Source: Acidobacteriaceae bacterium TAA 166
GTDB lineage: Bacteria > Acidobacteriota > Terriglobia > Terriglobales > Acidobacteriaceae
DNA: 64,000 bases
Reading direction: 5' to 3'
Assembly (NCBI GenBank): GCA_000421065.1
Contig: ATWD01000002.1
Location: forward strand, 930,001-994,000
The position numbers were made by a program, and so were the translations under genes. Shown piece by piece: positions 16,254 through 24,196 of the stretch. The notes under the pieces are model-generated. The model was not told the DNA's origin. It saw only the letters and a list, made by a program, of their open reading frames with translations, and did no database searches. How positions within the stretch are numbered: position 1 is the first letter of the stretch; the number at the start of each line of letters is the position of its first letter.

Positions 16254-17024
16254 ATGCCAATGAATGATCCGGAATTGCCAAAGGTTTTGATGGAGCTAGG
16301 GGTGGCTGCGTGGGAACTGCCGCGAGCAAAGATGCGGCAGATGCATGCGCACAGCCATGCCGGGGCACAACTGTGCGGGTTAGACGCGGGGCTGGCGATC
16401 GTGGAGACGGCTGCGGGTTCGTGGCTGTGCCCGCCGGGGAGATGCGTTTGGATCCCGCCTGGAAGGATGCATTCGCTGCGTTCGTGTGGAAAGATCAGCG
16501 GCTGGATGTTGCACATGGATGCCGTAGTCAGCGAGGGGCTACCTGCGGATCCTCGCGTGCTGGCATTGTCTCCTCTGCTGAAGCAGATCGTCTTACGCCT
16601 CAGAGAGTGGGTCGCGGAGCCAAAGGCAAGTGCGGCAAAACGCCGCATAGTCGAGGTGCTGCGGGATGAGATCGCAGCGGCCTCAGAGGTTCCACTGCAT
16701 CTGCCGATGCCTAAGGATCCGGTGCTGAAGCGGCTGTCAGCGCGGCTGGCGGACAGTTCCACGCCCGCGAAGAACTTAGCTGACCTGGCACACGAGATGG
16801 GTGTTTCCCAGCGGTCTCTCTTCCGGAAATTTCAGGAGGAGACTGGGCTCAGCCCCGGACAGTGGAGAAGGCAGACGCAGATGTTGCGATCAATGGAGCT
16901 GTTAGCGAACGGTCGCTCGGTGACGGAAACGGCGTTGGAAGTGGGATACGAGAGCACCGGGGCCTTCATCCGTGCCTTTCGGCAAGTGGTTGGAGTAACT
17001 CCTGCCTCGTATGCCCAAAGGTAG
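16254..17024 (+). CDS. AraC-family transcriptional regulator
   Basis: A 256-residue protein with an N-terminal cupin sensor domain (HAHSHAGAQLCGLDAGLAIV, then WLCPPGRCVWIPPGRMHSL) and a C-terminal double helix-turn-helix: LADLAHEMGVSQRSLFRKFQ and VTETALEVGYESTGAFIRAF, ending VVGVTPASYAQR. It is divergent from the quinone-oxidoreductase-like gene with 57 bp between, the common arrangement for a local activator and its target. The ligand is unknown. Confidence 0.9.
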   Translation: MPMNDPELPKVLMELGVAAWELPRAKMRQMHAHSHAGAQLCGLDAGLAIVETAAGSWLCPPGRCVWIPPGRMHSLRSCGKISGWMLHMDAVVSEGLPADPRVLALSPLLKQIVLRLREWVAEPKASAAKRRIVEVLRDEIAAASEVPLHLPMPKDPVLKRLSARLADSSTPAKNLADLAHEMGVSQRSLFRKFQEETGLSPGQWRRQTQMLRSMELLANGRSVTETALEVGYESTGAFIRAFRQVVGVTPASYAQR

Positions 17025-17151
17025 TATTCGCTTGGAGGAGTTTTTCTGTCGCGCTGCTAACGAAGATTTCGATGAACACCGAATACAACTCCTTGTAAAC
17101 GCTCCTCTCGTTAGCCAACGCTCGAACAACCTGGGTCGCTCCCCCAGACTT

Positions 17152-18096
17152 TTAACGCCCCGCGATTATCCCCTGCCGCACCGCCTCCAGACGAGCCCCG
17201 GCCACCACCTCCCCACCCGCCTTAACTCCCAGCTCCCTCCAAAGCCCCGGAAGATCCACCTCAACCGCCGAGCTCCCCCACTTCTCATTCATCTCGCTCA
17301 ACACATGTGTCCCCGTGGCCCGGTCCCCGATCGCCAACGCCTGCTCCAGCGGCCAGTCCTTGTCGATCCCGCCCCCGGCCTCCACAATCGCCCGCAGAGC
17401 ATCCTGCAGCCCCTTCCGGTTCTTCGTCTGCTTGCGAATCTCCACATCGGCCATCAGGCAGAACAGCCCCCCACCCCAGTACGTCCGGCCCCAGGTATGC
17501 GTCCGGTCCAGCCCCTCGTCTCCCAGCCCCGGCTCCCCCTTCGGCATCCCGTCCATCATCTCGTCCCAGACAGTCTTCTCGTCCAGCTGTCCCGCCTGCA
17601 CCCGGGCGATGGGCTCGACGTACGTCGCCAGCCCCTCTTCCATCCAATGCTCCTCGTCCGGAAGATCGGGAAACGCCATATGCGTCAGCTCGTGCGTCAT
17701 CTCCCAATCGTCGATCAGCTCCTTGCCCGTCGTGTGCTGGCCCAGCCGCATCCGTGTGAATCCCTGAAAGCCGCGAATATTCCCCCACGTGGTCCCCTGA
17801 ACGACCCCGTGCCGGTCCGGCACCGGTACGATCAGCACCCTCGCCCGGGACACCGGAAACCGGCCGTAGTACCGGATCACCGCACTCGCCGCATCCAGCA
17901 CCCAGCGCACCACCCTGTCCGGGTCCAGATCCAGGCTGCCCTGAACAAAATCCACCTGAATCGTGCCTCCTTTCACGGTCAGTGTCTGTGAAGAGACGAC
18001 CGGCTGCCCTCCCGGACCTCCACCCCACTGCAGACCCCGTGCCGAAGAGCACACCAGGACCACCATCGCCACTCGAAGCAAATTCCGCAGCTTCAT
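17152..18096 (-). CDS. Secreted zinc metallopeptidase-like protein (HEXXH)
   Basis: A 314-residue protein with a signal peptide (MKLRNLLRVAMVVLVCSSAR). The zinc motif HELTH lies in WEMTHELTHMAFPDL and the downstream glutamate in HWMEEGLATYVEP, the gluzincin arrangement of M1/MA-type peptidases. The start is the ATG at 18096, with GGGGGAG just upstream; a GTG four codons earlier is possible. It is a single gene, with a strong hairpin at 18151 upstream. The substrate is unknown. Confidence 0.8.
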   Translation of the reverse strand: MKLRNLLRVAMVVLVCSSARGLQWGGGPGGQPVVSSQTLTVKGGTIQVDFVQGSLDLDPDRVVRWVLDAASAVIRYYGRFPVSRARVLIVPVPDRHGVVQGTTWGNIRGFQGFTRMRLGQHTTGKELIDDWEMTHELTHMAFPDLPDEEHWMEEGLATYVEPIARVQAGQLDEKTVWDEMMDGMPKGEPGLGDEGLDRTHTWGRTYWGGGLFCLMADVEIRKQTKNRKGLQDALRAIVEAGGGIDKDWPLEQALAIGDRATGTHVLSEMNEKWGSSAVEVDLPGLWRELGVKAGGEVVAGARLEAVRQGIIAGR

Positions 18097-18150
18097 CTTC
18101 TCCCCCACCGACGAGGATTGGACGAGCGATGGGGCGGCAAAGATACAGGC

Positions 18151-18173
18151 GATGGCCTGCCGGCCAGGCCATC
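18151..18173. repeat. Short palindrome related to the dispersed element ends
   Basis: GATGGCCTG-CCGGC-CAGGCCATC is a perfect 9-bp stem whose left arm matches the outer end of copy A (TGGCCTGCCGGCC) and the start of the short copy at 30513. It looks like a terminal remnant. It lies in a 377-bp gap between the divergent metallopeptidase and yebC genes. Confidence 0.5.
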
Positions 18174-18410
18174 GTCTTTCCTCCCAAAAATCGATACCTT
18201 TGGACGCCTGTCAAGAGCCTCCCCGAATATCCTCCCTGCCTTCAATCATTTCCCCGTGCCGATTGAGTCCCGCTCACCGAGTACAATTAAAGGAAGCAGA
18301 CCAGAGCCGCTTCCTGCCGGAGATCCCGTTCCAGCAGGAAGTCCGGACCTAAATCTTTTTGATTGAATACTTTGCACAAATAAGTCCGGGAGGGGAGTTC
18401 CCCCCGTCTG

Positions 18411-18419
18411 TGCTAGAAT
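18411..18419 (+). promoter_or_regulatory. Candidate extended -10 promoter of yebC
   Basis: TGCTAGAAT matches TGn plus a -10-like TAGAAT, 55 bp before the yebC ATG. I find no convincing -35 hexamer at the usual distance. Suggestive only. Confidence 0.3.
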
Positions 18420-18473
18420 CTCAAGGTCACACTCCCTGCCTCAGGCAGCAGGAACATCAATCAGAGGTAGTAC

Positions 18474-19214
18474 ATGTCCGGCCACTCAAAATGGGCGACA
18501 ATTAAGCACAAGAAGGGCGCCCTCGACGCCAAGCGCGGAAAGATCTTCACCCGCCTGATCAAGGAAATCACCATCGCCGCCAAGCTCGGCGGAGGCGACC
18601 CCGACGGCAACCCCCGTCTGCGCGGAGCCGTCCTGGCAGCCAAGGCCGAAAACATGCCCTCAGACAACATCAAGCGCGCCATCCAGCGCGGCACCGGCGA
18701 GCTCGAAGGCGTCTCCTACGAGGAGATCACCTACGAGGGCTACGGCCCCGGAGGCGTCGCCGTCATCGTCGACGTCCTCACCGACAACAAGAATCGCGCC
18801 GTCAGTGAGATTCGCCACGCCTTCTCGAAGAACGGCGGCAACCTGGGCGCCGAGGGCGCCGTCGCCTGGATGTTCACCACCAAGGGCCTGCTGGTCGTCT
18901 CCAAGGACGCCGCCTCCGAGGAGAAATTGACCGAGATCGTCCTCGAGGCCGGAGCCGAAGACCTCGCCGACGAAGGCGAAGTCTGGGAGATCCTCACCGA
19001 CCCCAAGGACTTCGAGGCCGTCTCGAACGCGGTCAAGGCCGCCGGCATCACGCCCGAGTCCGCCGAGGTCACCAAGATCGCCTCGACCTACACCAAGCTC
19101 GAAGGATCGCAGGCCAACGCGATGATCCGTCTGCTTGAGACCCTTGAAGATCTCGACGACACGCAGAACGTCTATTCGAACTTCGACATGGACGAGGCGC
19201 CCGTCGCCGGCTAA
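18474..19214 (+). CDS. yebC: YebC/PmpR family translation-associated/regulatory protein
   Basis: A 246-residue member of the YebC/PmpR family, with the invariant start MSGHSKWATIKHKKGALDAK and the blocks NPRLRGAVLAAKAENMPSDN, GYGPGGVAVIVDVLTDNKNR and FSKNGGNLGAEGAVAWMF. Members are cytoplasmic and have been described both as DNA-binding regulators and as factors that help ribosomes past proline-rich stretches. The ATG follows AGAGGT. No ruvC is seen next to it, although that linkage is common elsewhere. A clear terminator follows. Confidence 0.95.
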   Translation: MSGHSKWATIKHKKGALDAKRGKIFTRLIKEITIAAKLGGGDPDGNPRLRGAVLAAKAENMPSDNIKRAIQRGTGELEGVSYEEITYEGYGPGGVAVIVDVLTDNKNRAVSEIRHAFSKNGGNLGAEGAVAWMFTTKGLLVVSKDAASEEKLTEIVLEAGAEDLADEGEVWEILTDPKDFEAVSNAVKAAGITPESAEVTKIASTYTKLEGSQANAMIRLLETLEDLDDTQNVYSNFDMDEAPVAG

Positions 19215-19236
19215 CCTGTGCGGTCCGTCTTCTGAA

Positions 19237-19264
19237 AAAGGCCGCCAGAATTGGCGGCCTTTCT
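19237..19264 (+). terminator. Intrinsic terminator after yebC
   Basis: AAAGGCCGCCA pairs with TGGCGGCCTTT around a GAAT loop and is followed by CTTC. It starts 23 bp after the stop codon. A-rich and T-rich flanks suggest it works in both directions. Confidence 0.8.
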
Positions 19265-19327
19265 TCTGCATCCGCATCCGTTAACTAACGCCAGAGTTCC
19301 TGCAACCTACGACGACCGCAGCACCTG

Positions 19328-19369
19328 ACCGAACAGAACCATTGACATCTAACCGAACAGAACCATTGA
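19328..19369 (+). repeat. Two 18-bp direct repeats before the PagL-like gene
   Basis: ACCGAACAGAACCATTGA occurs at 19328-19345 and again at 19352-19369, 24 bp apart centre to centre. The second copy ends 15 bp before the GTG start. It could be a recent slippage duplication, or paired regulator sites about two helical turns apart. Confidence 0.6.
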
Positions 19370-19384
19370 ACGGAGTTCCACGGA

Positions 19385-20107
19385 GTGACCAGAACCTTCC
19401 GCCGCATCCTCGCCGTCTCGACGCTTGCTCTCCTCTCTTCCGCTCCCCTGCTCGCCCAGGCGACCCCGGCATCTGACAACGCCTTCAGCCCCACCCACCG
19501 CCCGCTTGAGCTCGGCGTGCTGGCCCAGGGCGGCATCGGCCTCACCGAGGACCGCAGCAGCTTCCGCTTCTTCGCGCTGGGCGGCCGGGCCGGAAAGGTG
19601 CTGACGTCCGACATCGGCCCCGGCCTCCTGCGCGGCAACTTCGAGTACGGGATCGAGTTCTTCCCCCTCTGGCAGTCCTACACTCCGAGCATCGACAAGC
19701 GCCTCTGCACCGGTCCGGCGGTCTGCTCCGCCCCGTTCAAGACCGGTGGAACCTACACCGGCCTCTCCATCACGCCGATTATGCTGAAGTGGAACTTTAC
19801 CGGCTCCGGGCACCGCAGGCTGGTTCCCTGGGTGCAGGGCGGCGGCGGCCTGATCTGGACCAATCACAAGTATCCCGCGGTCGGCGGGCCTCCGTACGAC
19901 GCGTTCAACGATGGCTCGGCGGCCAATACCAGCGTGTGGAACTTCACGCCGCAGTTCGGCGTAGGCCTGCACTACTTCCTCAAGCCGCGCCGCTCGATCG
20001 ACTTCGGCGCGAATGCCATTCATATCTCCTCAGCCTCGTTGGGCGACAAGAACCCCGGCGTGAACGCGAGTGTACAATTCTCCGTCGGCTATACCTGGTG
20101 GAAGTAA
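19385..20107 (+). CDS. PagL-like acyloxyacyl hydrolase/outer-membrane beta-barrel protein
   Basis: A 240-residue protein with a signal peptide (MTRTFRRILAVSTLALLSSA, cleavage near LLAQA) and alternating beta-strand pattern. The C-terminal region IHISSASLGDKNPGVNASVQ resembles the His-x-Ser active-site region and Asn-Pro-Gly-Val-Asn block of lipid A 3-O-deacylase PagL and related acyloxyacyl hydrolases; it ends in aromatic YTWWK as outer-membrane barrels do. The GTG start has GGAG 9 nt upstream. The enzyme activity is inferred from this motif, and the barrel could be a non-catalytic relative. Confidence 0.7.
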   Translation: MTRTFRRILAVSTLALLSSAPLLAQATPASDNAFSPTHRPLELGVLAQGGIGLTEDRSSFRFFALGGRAGKVLTSDIGPGLLRGNFEYGIEFFPLWQSYTPSIDKRLCTGPAVCSAPFKTGGTYTGLSITPIMLKWNFTGSGHRRLVPWVQGGGGLIWTNHKYPAVGGPPYDAFNDGSAANTSVWNFTPQFGVGLHYFLKPRRSIDFGANAIHISSASLGDKNPGVNASVQFSVGYTWWK

Positions 20108-20141
20108 CAAGCACGGGCCCGGGTGGGGCTCGAGGTAGAAC

Positions 20142-21077
20142 ATGAACTCCGAACCGGTCTCTGAATCGATTATTGAGTGCGTTCCCAACTTCTCGGAAGG
20201 CACGGACCTGTCCAAGGTCGGTCGGATCGTCGAGGCGATGCAGGTGCCGGGCGTCCGTCTGCTGGATTGGTCGCTCGACACCGCGCACAATCGCTCGGTG
20301 GTCACGGTCGCAGGACCGGCCGAGGCGGTGATGGAATCGGCCGTGCGCGGTGCCGGCAAGGCCGCCGAGATCATCGACCTGACCAGGCAGAATGGAGTTC
20401 ATCCCCGCATCGGCGCCGCCGACGTGATTCCCTTCATTCCTGTGCGAGGAACGTCGCTGGCCACCTGTGCGATTCTGGCGCGGCAGGCAGGATTGAATAT
20501 CTGGCGCCGCTATGGTGTTCCCGTCTACCTCTACGGCGCCTCGGCGTCCCGGCCTGATCGCGTTCAGCTGGAAGATGTGCGCCGAGGACAGTTCGAGGGT
20601 CTGCGCGACGCAGTGCGCAAGGACGTCTCCCGCCGGCCTGACATCGGCGGTCCGGAGCTGCACGAGACCGCCGGAGCTTCAGCTGTGGGCGCACGCAGCT
20701 TCCTGATCGCCTACAACATTCACCTGACCACGCCCGACGTAACCGCGGCGCGGGCGATCGCTCGCGATATTCGGGCCTCGAACGGAGGCCTGCACGGGGT
20801 GAAGGCTCTCGGCGTGCTTGCCAACGGCCGGGCGCAGGTGAGCATGAACATCACCGACCCCGTCGCCACGCCGATGACCAGGGTCTATGGCCGCCTGAAG
20901 GATCTGGCTGTCCGTCATGGAGCCAAGCTCGACGACAGCGAGCTGATCGGGCTGATCCCCGAGGCAGCGTACGAGGACGGTGCGGAGTGGATCGCCCGCA
21001 TCCCGGAGTTCGACCCTGCTCTGAAGGTGGTCGAGAGGCGGCTGGAGAATCCTCTGGATTGGCAGCCAAAGCGGTAA
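20142..21077 (+). CDS. ftcD: Glutamate formimidoyltransferase
   Basis: Transfers the formimino group of N-formimino-L-glutamate to tetrahydrofolate in histidine degradation. The 311-residue product corresponds to the formiminotransferase half only; the cyclodeaminase half of the animal enzyme is absent, as in many bacteria. Signatures: IIECVPNFSEGTDLSKV, DWSLDTAHNRSVVTVAG, RQNGVHPRIGAADVIPFIPV and VSMNITDPVATPMTRV. GAGGT precedes the ATG. No other hut genes are nearby. Confidence 0.93.
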   Translation: MNSEPVSESIIECVPNFSEGTDLSKVGRIVEAMQVPGVRLLDWSLDTAHNRSVVTVAGPAEAVMESAVRGAGKAAEIIDLTRQNGVHPRIGAADVIPFIPVRGTSLATCAILARQAGLNIWRRYGVPVYLYGASASRPDRVQLEDVRRGQFEGLRDAVRKDVSRRPDIGGPELHETAGASAVGARSFLIAYNIHLTTPDVTAARAIARDIRASNGGLHGVKALGVLANGRAQVSMNITDPVATPMTRVYGRLKDLAVRHGAKLDDSELIGLIPEAAYEDGAEWIARIPEFDPALKVVERRLENPLDWQPKR

Positions 21078-21083
21078 TCTCTG

Positions 21084-21119
21084 AGCGAAGAGCGCTGCCG
21101 CGCGGCAGCGCTCTTCGCT
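21084..21119. terminator. 36-bp perfect palindrome between converging genes
   Basis: AGCGAAGAGCGCTGCCGC and its exact complement GCGGCAGCGCTCTTCGCT abut, giving an 18-bp stem with essentially no loop. It sits between ftcD and the converging LytTR regulator gene. It has no T-run, so it may stop transcription by structure or be a cruciform/repeat element. Confidence 0.55.
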
Positions 21120-21891
21120 ACAAAGCTCTATTGGCAGCGATCAGGTTCTTCCATCCTGTCTTGCTCATCCTAAGCCTCTGTCCGCCGGTCAGGACGACGA
21201 AGTATTCGGTCTCGCCATCTCGATGGATCTCGCGGACCTGGTCGATCCGCACCATAACCGAACGATGGATCCTGACGAAGCGTGCCGGGTCGAGCAGCGT
21301 GCCGAGTTGCTTGATGCTCTCGCGCAACATGTAGCTTCTGGTGCCGACGTGCAGGCAGCAGTAGTAGTCGGCGGCCTCGATCCACTCGATCTCGCCGACC
21401 GGAACCAGAACGTCCTTGGTTCCATCGCGCACGATGAACCGCTCCTGATAGCTTCGTTCAACAGCCGGGCCACGCAGCGCCGCGATCACCTCGTTCAGGC
21501 GCTCCTGCGTGAGGAGCGCGGCGTTCTCCGCGATCCGCCGCTTCACGCGAACCAGCATCTCGCGCAAACGGCTGGGATCGATGGGTTTGGTCAGGTAGTC
21601 GAGCGCCTGCACGGCGAAGGCCCTGATCGCAAAGTCGTGATGCGCCGTGACGAAGACTGTGGGCGGCATACGTGACACCCCGATCGCCTCGATGACTTCG
21701 AAGCCTCCGGCACCAGGCATCTGAATGTCGAGCAGAAGCAGGTCGGTGGGTTGGGTGTGCAGGTGACTTACAGTCTCGCTGCCGTTTCTGCACTCAGCCA
21801 CGATCTCGATGCCGGGATCTTCGGACAACAGGAGCTTCAGGCGCTCGCGGGCCAGCGGCTCATCGTCGGCGATGACGGTCCGGAGCTTCAT
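21118..21891 (-). CDS. LytTR-family response regulator
   Basis: A 257-residue protein with an N-terminal receiver domain (IADDEPLARERLKLLLSEDP, phospho-acceptor Asp in LLLLDIQMPGAGGF, Lys in YLTKPIDPSRL) and a C-terminal LytTR DNA-binding domain (EIEWIEAADYYCCLHVGTRS, then ARFVRIHRSVMVRIDQVREI). Its start overlaps the stop of the upstream histidine kinase by 4 bp (ATGA), so the two are translationally coupled partners. Such pairs control envelope, carbohydrate or quorum responses; the targets here are unknown. Confidence 0.93.
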   Translation of the reverse strand: MKLRTVIADDEPLARERLKLLLSEDPGIEIVAECRNGSETVSHLHTQPTDLLLLDIQMPGAGGFEVIEAIGVSRMPPTVFVTAHHDFAIRAFAVQALDYLTKPIDPSRLREMLVRVKRRIAENAALLTQERLNEVIAALRGPAVERSYQERFIVRDGTKDVLVPVGEIEWIEAADYYCCLHVGTRSYMLRESIKQLGTLLDPARFVRIHRSVMVRIDQVREIHRDGETEYFVVLTGGQRLRMSKTGWKNLIAANRAL

Positions 21892-23003
21892 TGCAGCTGC
21901 CGCTCATAAGGGATTCGGATGGTGACCTCATAGCCTCCGCGTTCGGGCTCGATGGCGGTGAAGTCGAAGTCGTCGGCGTAGAAGTAAGAGAGCCGCTCGC
22001 GGGTATTTTTCATGCCAATGCCGTGGCCGTCCTGCAGACTTCCCTTGGTTCCGGGGCCGTTGTCGCGCACTCGCAGGGTGAGCCGGTTGCCGTTGCGCTC
22101 GACCGAAGTCTCGAGCAGACCGTCGCCCTCGATCCTCGCGATGCCGTGCCGGATGGCGTTTTCGATGATGGGCTGGAGCAGGAAGCACGGGACCATGCCT
22201 TCGAGGGCCTCGGGGGTGGTGTCGATGCGGACGCGCAGACGGTCGGCGAAGCGTACCTGCTGGATGGCGAGATAGCCCTCGACGATCTCCAGCTCCTCGG
22301 CGAAGGGGATCTTCTCGGGGCTGCCGCGCTGGAGGGTCTTGCGCAGGATGATGTTGAGGTGAGCGAGGGTCTCGGCGGCCTCGCGGTTGCGTCCAAGCTC
22401 GACCAGAGAGGTGATGGCATTGAGGGTATTGAAGAGGAAGTGCGGCTCCATCTGCATCTGCAGGGCGCGGAGCTGCGACTGAGAGAGCAGCTTTTCCAGC
22501 TCGAGCGCACGCACCGCCTCGCTGTGTGCGCGGGATTGCGCAAGGATCAGAGAGGTGGAAGCACGGACGAATCCATAGAGCAGGAGCTCATACCCGAACC
22601 TCTGCAGGTTCATGTAATCCAGCGAGGCCCAGTTCCGGCTCCAGTGCCGGCTCGCAAAGAGAACCGTCTGCCGCATCAGCACCAGATGCGTGAATACGAC
22701 CAGGCATGCCGCAAGCAGATGAAGGATTCCATTGCGCCAGGTATGGGTGAACCACTGTGGACGAAGCTGAGCGGTGCGGTGAAGCGCAATGGCGACGAAT
22801 CCCCACCACAGCCAGCAGACGGCGCCGTAGACGAGCTCAGGCACCTGAGGGAAGTTGCCGGAGAAGTAGCCGTGGCACATCTGCGCCGTTATCAAAGAGA
22901 GGGTGATGGATGCGATCAGCGCAACGGTGGTGCTTCGCGAGCGCAGCCAGGGCGGGCTGGTTCGGGCTTGGCTTCGCGGCTCGTTCGCCAGGGCTGGCCT
23001 CAT
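21888..23003 (-). CDS. LytS/YehU-type sensor histidine kinase
   Basis: A 371-residue kinase. Several hydrophobic segments lie in the first 170 residues (TTVALIASITLSLITAQMCH, GAVCWLWWGFVAIALH, HLLAACLVVFTHLVLMRQTV), then a His-kinase domain with the phospho-accepting His in QMEPHFLFNTLNAITSLV, and an ATPase domain with LLQPIIENAIRHGIARIEGD and VRDNGPGTKG. There is no separate periplasmic sensor domain, so the membrane block probably senses. Its start overlaps the stop of the upstream TPR gene by 4 bp. Confidence 0.93.
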   Translation of the reverse strand: MRPALANEPRSQARTSPPWLRSRSTTVALIASITLSLITAQMCHGYFSGNFPQVPELVYGAVCWLWWGFVAIALHRTAQLRPQWFTHTWRNGILHLLAACLVVFTHLVLMRQTVLFASRHWSRNWASLDYMNLQRFGYELLLYGFVRASTSLILAQSRAHSEAVRALELEKLLSQSQLRALQMQMEPHFLFNTLNAITSLVELGRNREAAETLAHLNIILRKTLQRGSPEKIPFAEELEIVEGYLAIQQVRFADRLRVRIDTTPEALEGMVPCFLLQPIIENAIRHGIARIEGDGLLETSVERNGNRLTLRVRDNGPGTKGSLQDGHGIGMKNTRERLSYFYADDFDFTAIEPERGGYEVTIRIPYERQLQ

Positions 23004-23962
23004 CGCAAGCTCTCCGCGCTAATAGTACAACCGCCACAGGGCCGGCTGTGCATGCTTTCGAGACCGGTGCGGGCCTGGACCTCAAGCCGCTGAACATCTG
23101 CGAGTGAGCCTGCGCTGCGCAGCATCGCCGAGTAGGAGAGCTCGACCTGGAGATAATCCTGACTCTCCGAGGCGAGCATGGAGAGCGACGTTTGATAATC
23201 GGCAGTGGACTGGGGATAGGCCTTGAGCATACCGTTTGACTCGGCGCGAAGAGCGTAAAGCAGTCCGAGCTTCGGACATCCATCGGGACAGAAACGCATC
23301 TGGAAGGCAATCGCCTGATCGTACGCTGCGACGGCTTCCTTCGGATCGTCGCCGGAACGGGCGATGGCTCCTTTAACCGAGTAAATGGCGGCGAGATTGC
23401 CGGCGTCGATGCCTGTGGTCTGCCGAGCTTCTTCAAGGGCCTGACGGTCGTACCGGCGCGCCTCGGAGAGATCTCCCTGGGTCAGGGAGAGATTGGCGAG
23501 ATTGTTGAAGGCTAACGCCATGCCCGCATGATTGCCTGTCTGCCGGTCGAGGCGCATGGCTCTGCGGCGAAGCTTCTTCGAAGCATCGGGATTGCCGGCC
23601 AGTTCTTCGACGCCTCCGAGGTTGTTCAATGTGGAGGCGAGCTCGACCTTCTGATCCGGCAGGCCCGAGAGGATGCGAATAGATCGCTCGTAGCTGCGCC
23701 GAGCCTCCTCGAGCCGGTCCAGGCTGCGATAGACCGTGCCCAGGGTGTTCAGGGCGACGCCGCGCTCGGCATCGGTGAGCGAGGAGTCGGGCTGTACGAG
23801 GGGCGTGAGGATGGGCAGGGCCTCGACGGCATGACCACGCTCGATCATCCATTCGGCGTCGACAACCGGCTTAAGCAGCTTCTCCGCCTGCTGAGCATCG
23901 GCGACGGGATGGATGAGCGTCCATAGAAGGAGAAATGGAAGCGAACGGCGCGAAGTCTTCAT
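23000..23962 (-). CDS. Secreted TPR-repeat protein coupled to a two-component system
   Basis: A 320-residue protein with a signal peptide (MKTSRRSLPFLLLWTLIHPV, cleavage near ADAQQ) and at least five TPR motifs (GVALNTLGTVYRSLDRLEEA, ASTLNNLGGVEELAGNPDAS, ALAFNNLANLSLTQGDLSEA and others). Its stop overlaps the kinase start by 4 bp, making a TPR-kinase-regulator operon. The protein is probably periplasmic and might pass signals to the kinase, which has no obvious extracytoplasmic sensor of its own. That role is inference from gene order. Confidence 0.85.
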   Translation of the reverse strand: MKTSRRSLPFLLLWTLIHPVADAQQAEKLLKPVVDAEWMIERGHAVEALPILTPLVQPDSSLTDAERGVALNTLGTVYRSLDRLEEARRSYERSIRILSGLPDQKVELASTLNNLGGVEELAGNPDASKKLRRRAMRLDRQTGNHAGMALAFNNLANLSLTQGDLSEARRYDRQALEEARQTTGIDAGNLAAIYSVKGAIARSGDDPKEAVAAYDQAIAFQMRFCPDGCPKLGLLYALRAESNGMLKAYPQSTADYQTSLSMLASESQDYLQVELSYSAMLRSAGSLADVQRLEVQARTGLESMHSRPCGGCTISAESLR

Positions 23963-24196
23963 GGAGAGAGGATCGTTCGAAGACGCCTGTATTTCGAGCG
24001 GTTTGCAGCGAGAGCGGGGCTGGATGCAGGGAAAGGCGGGATCTTTGCGGAACCTTGGCCTGCCTCCGTAGACGTTCCTTTTTGGAATTCGTCAAAAGTG
24101 GCAGAGGCCGGGGCTTGCCTGGCATGCATCAATCACGAAACAATAGAGGGGGTTCGGACTCCAGTCCGTGACCTCCGGTATTCAGGAGTTACCCCC

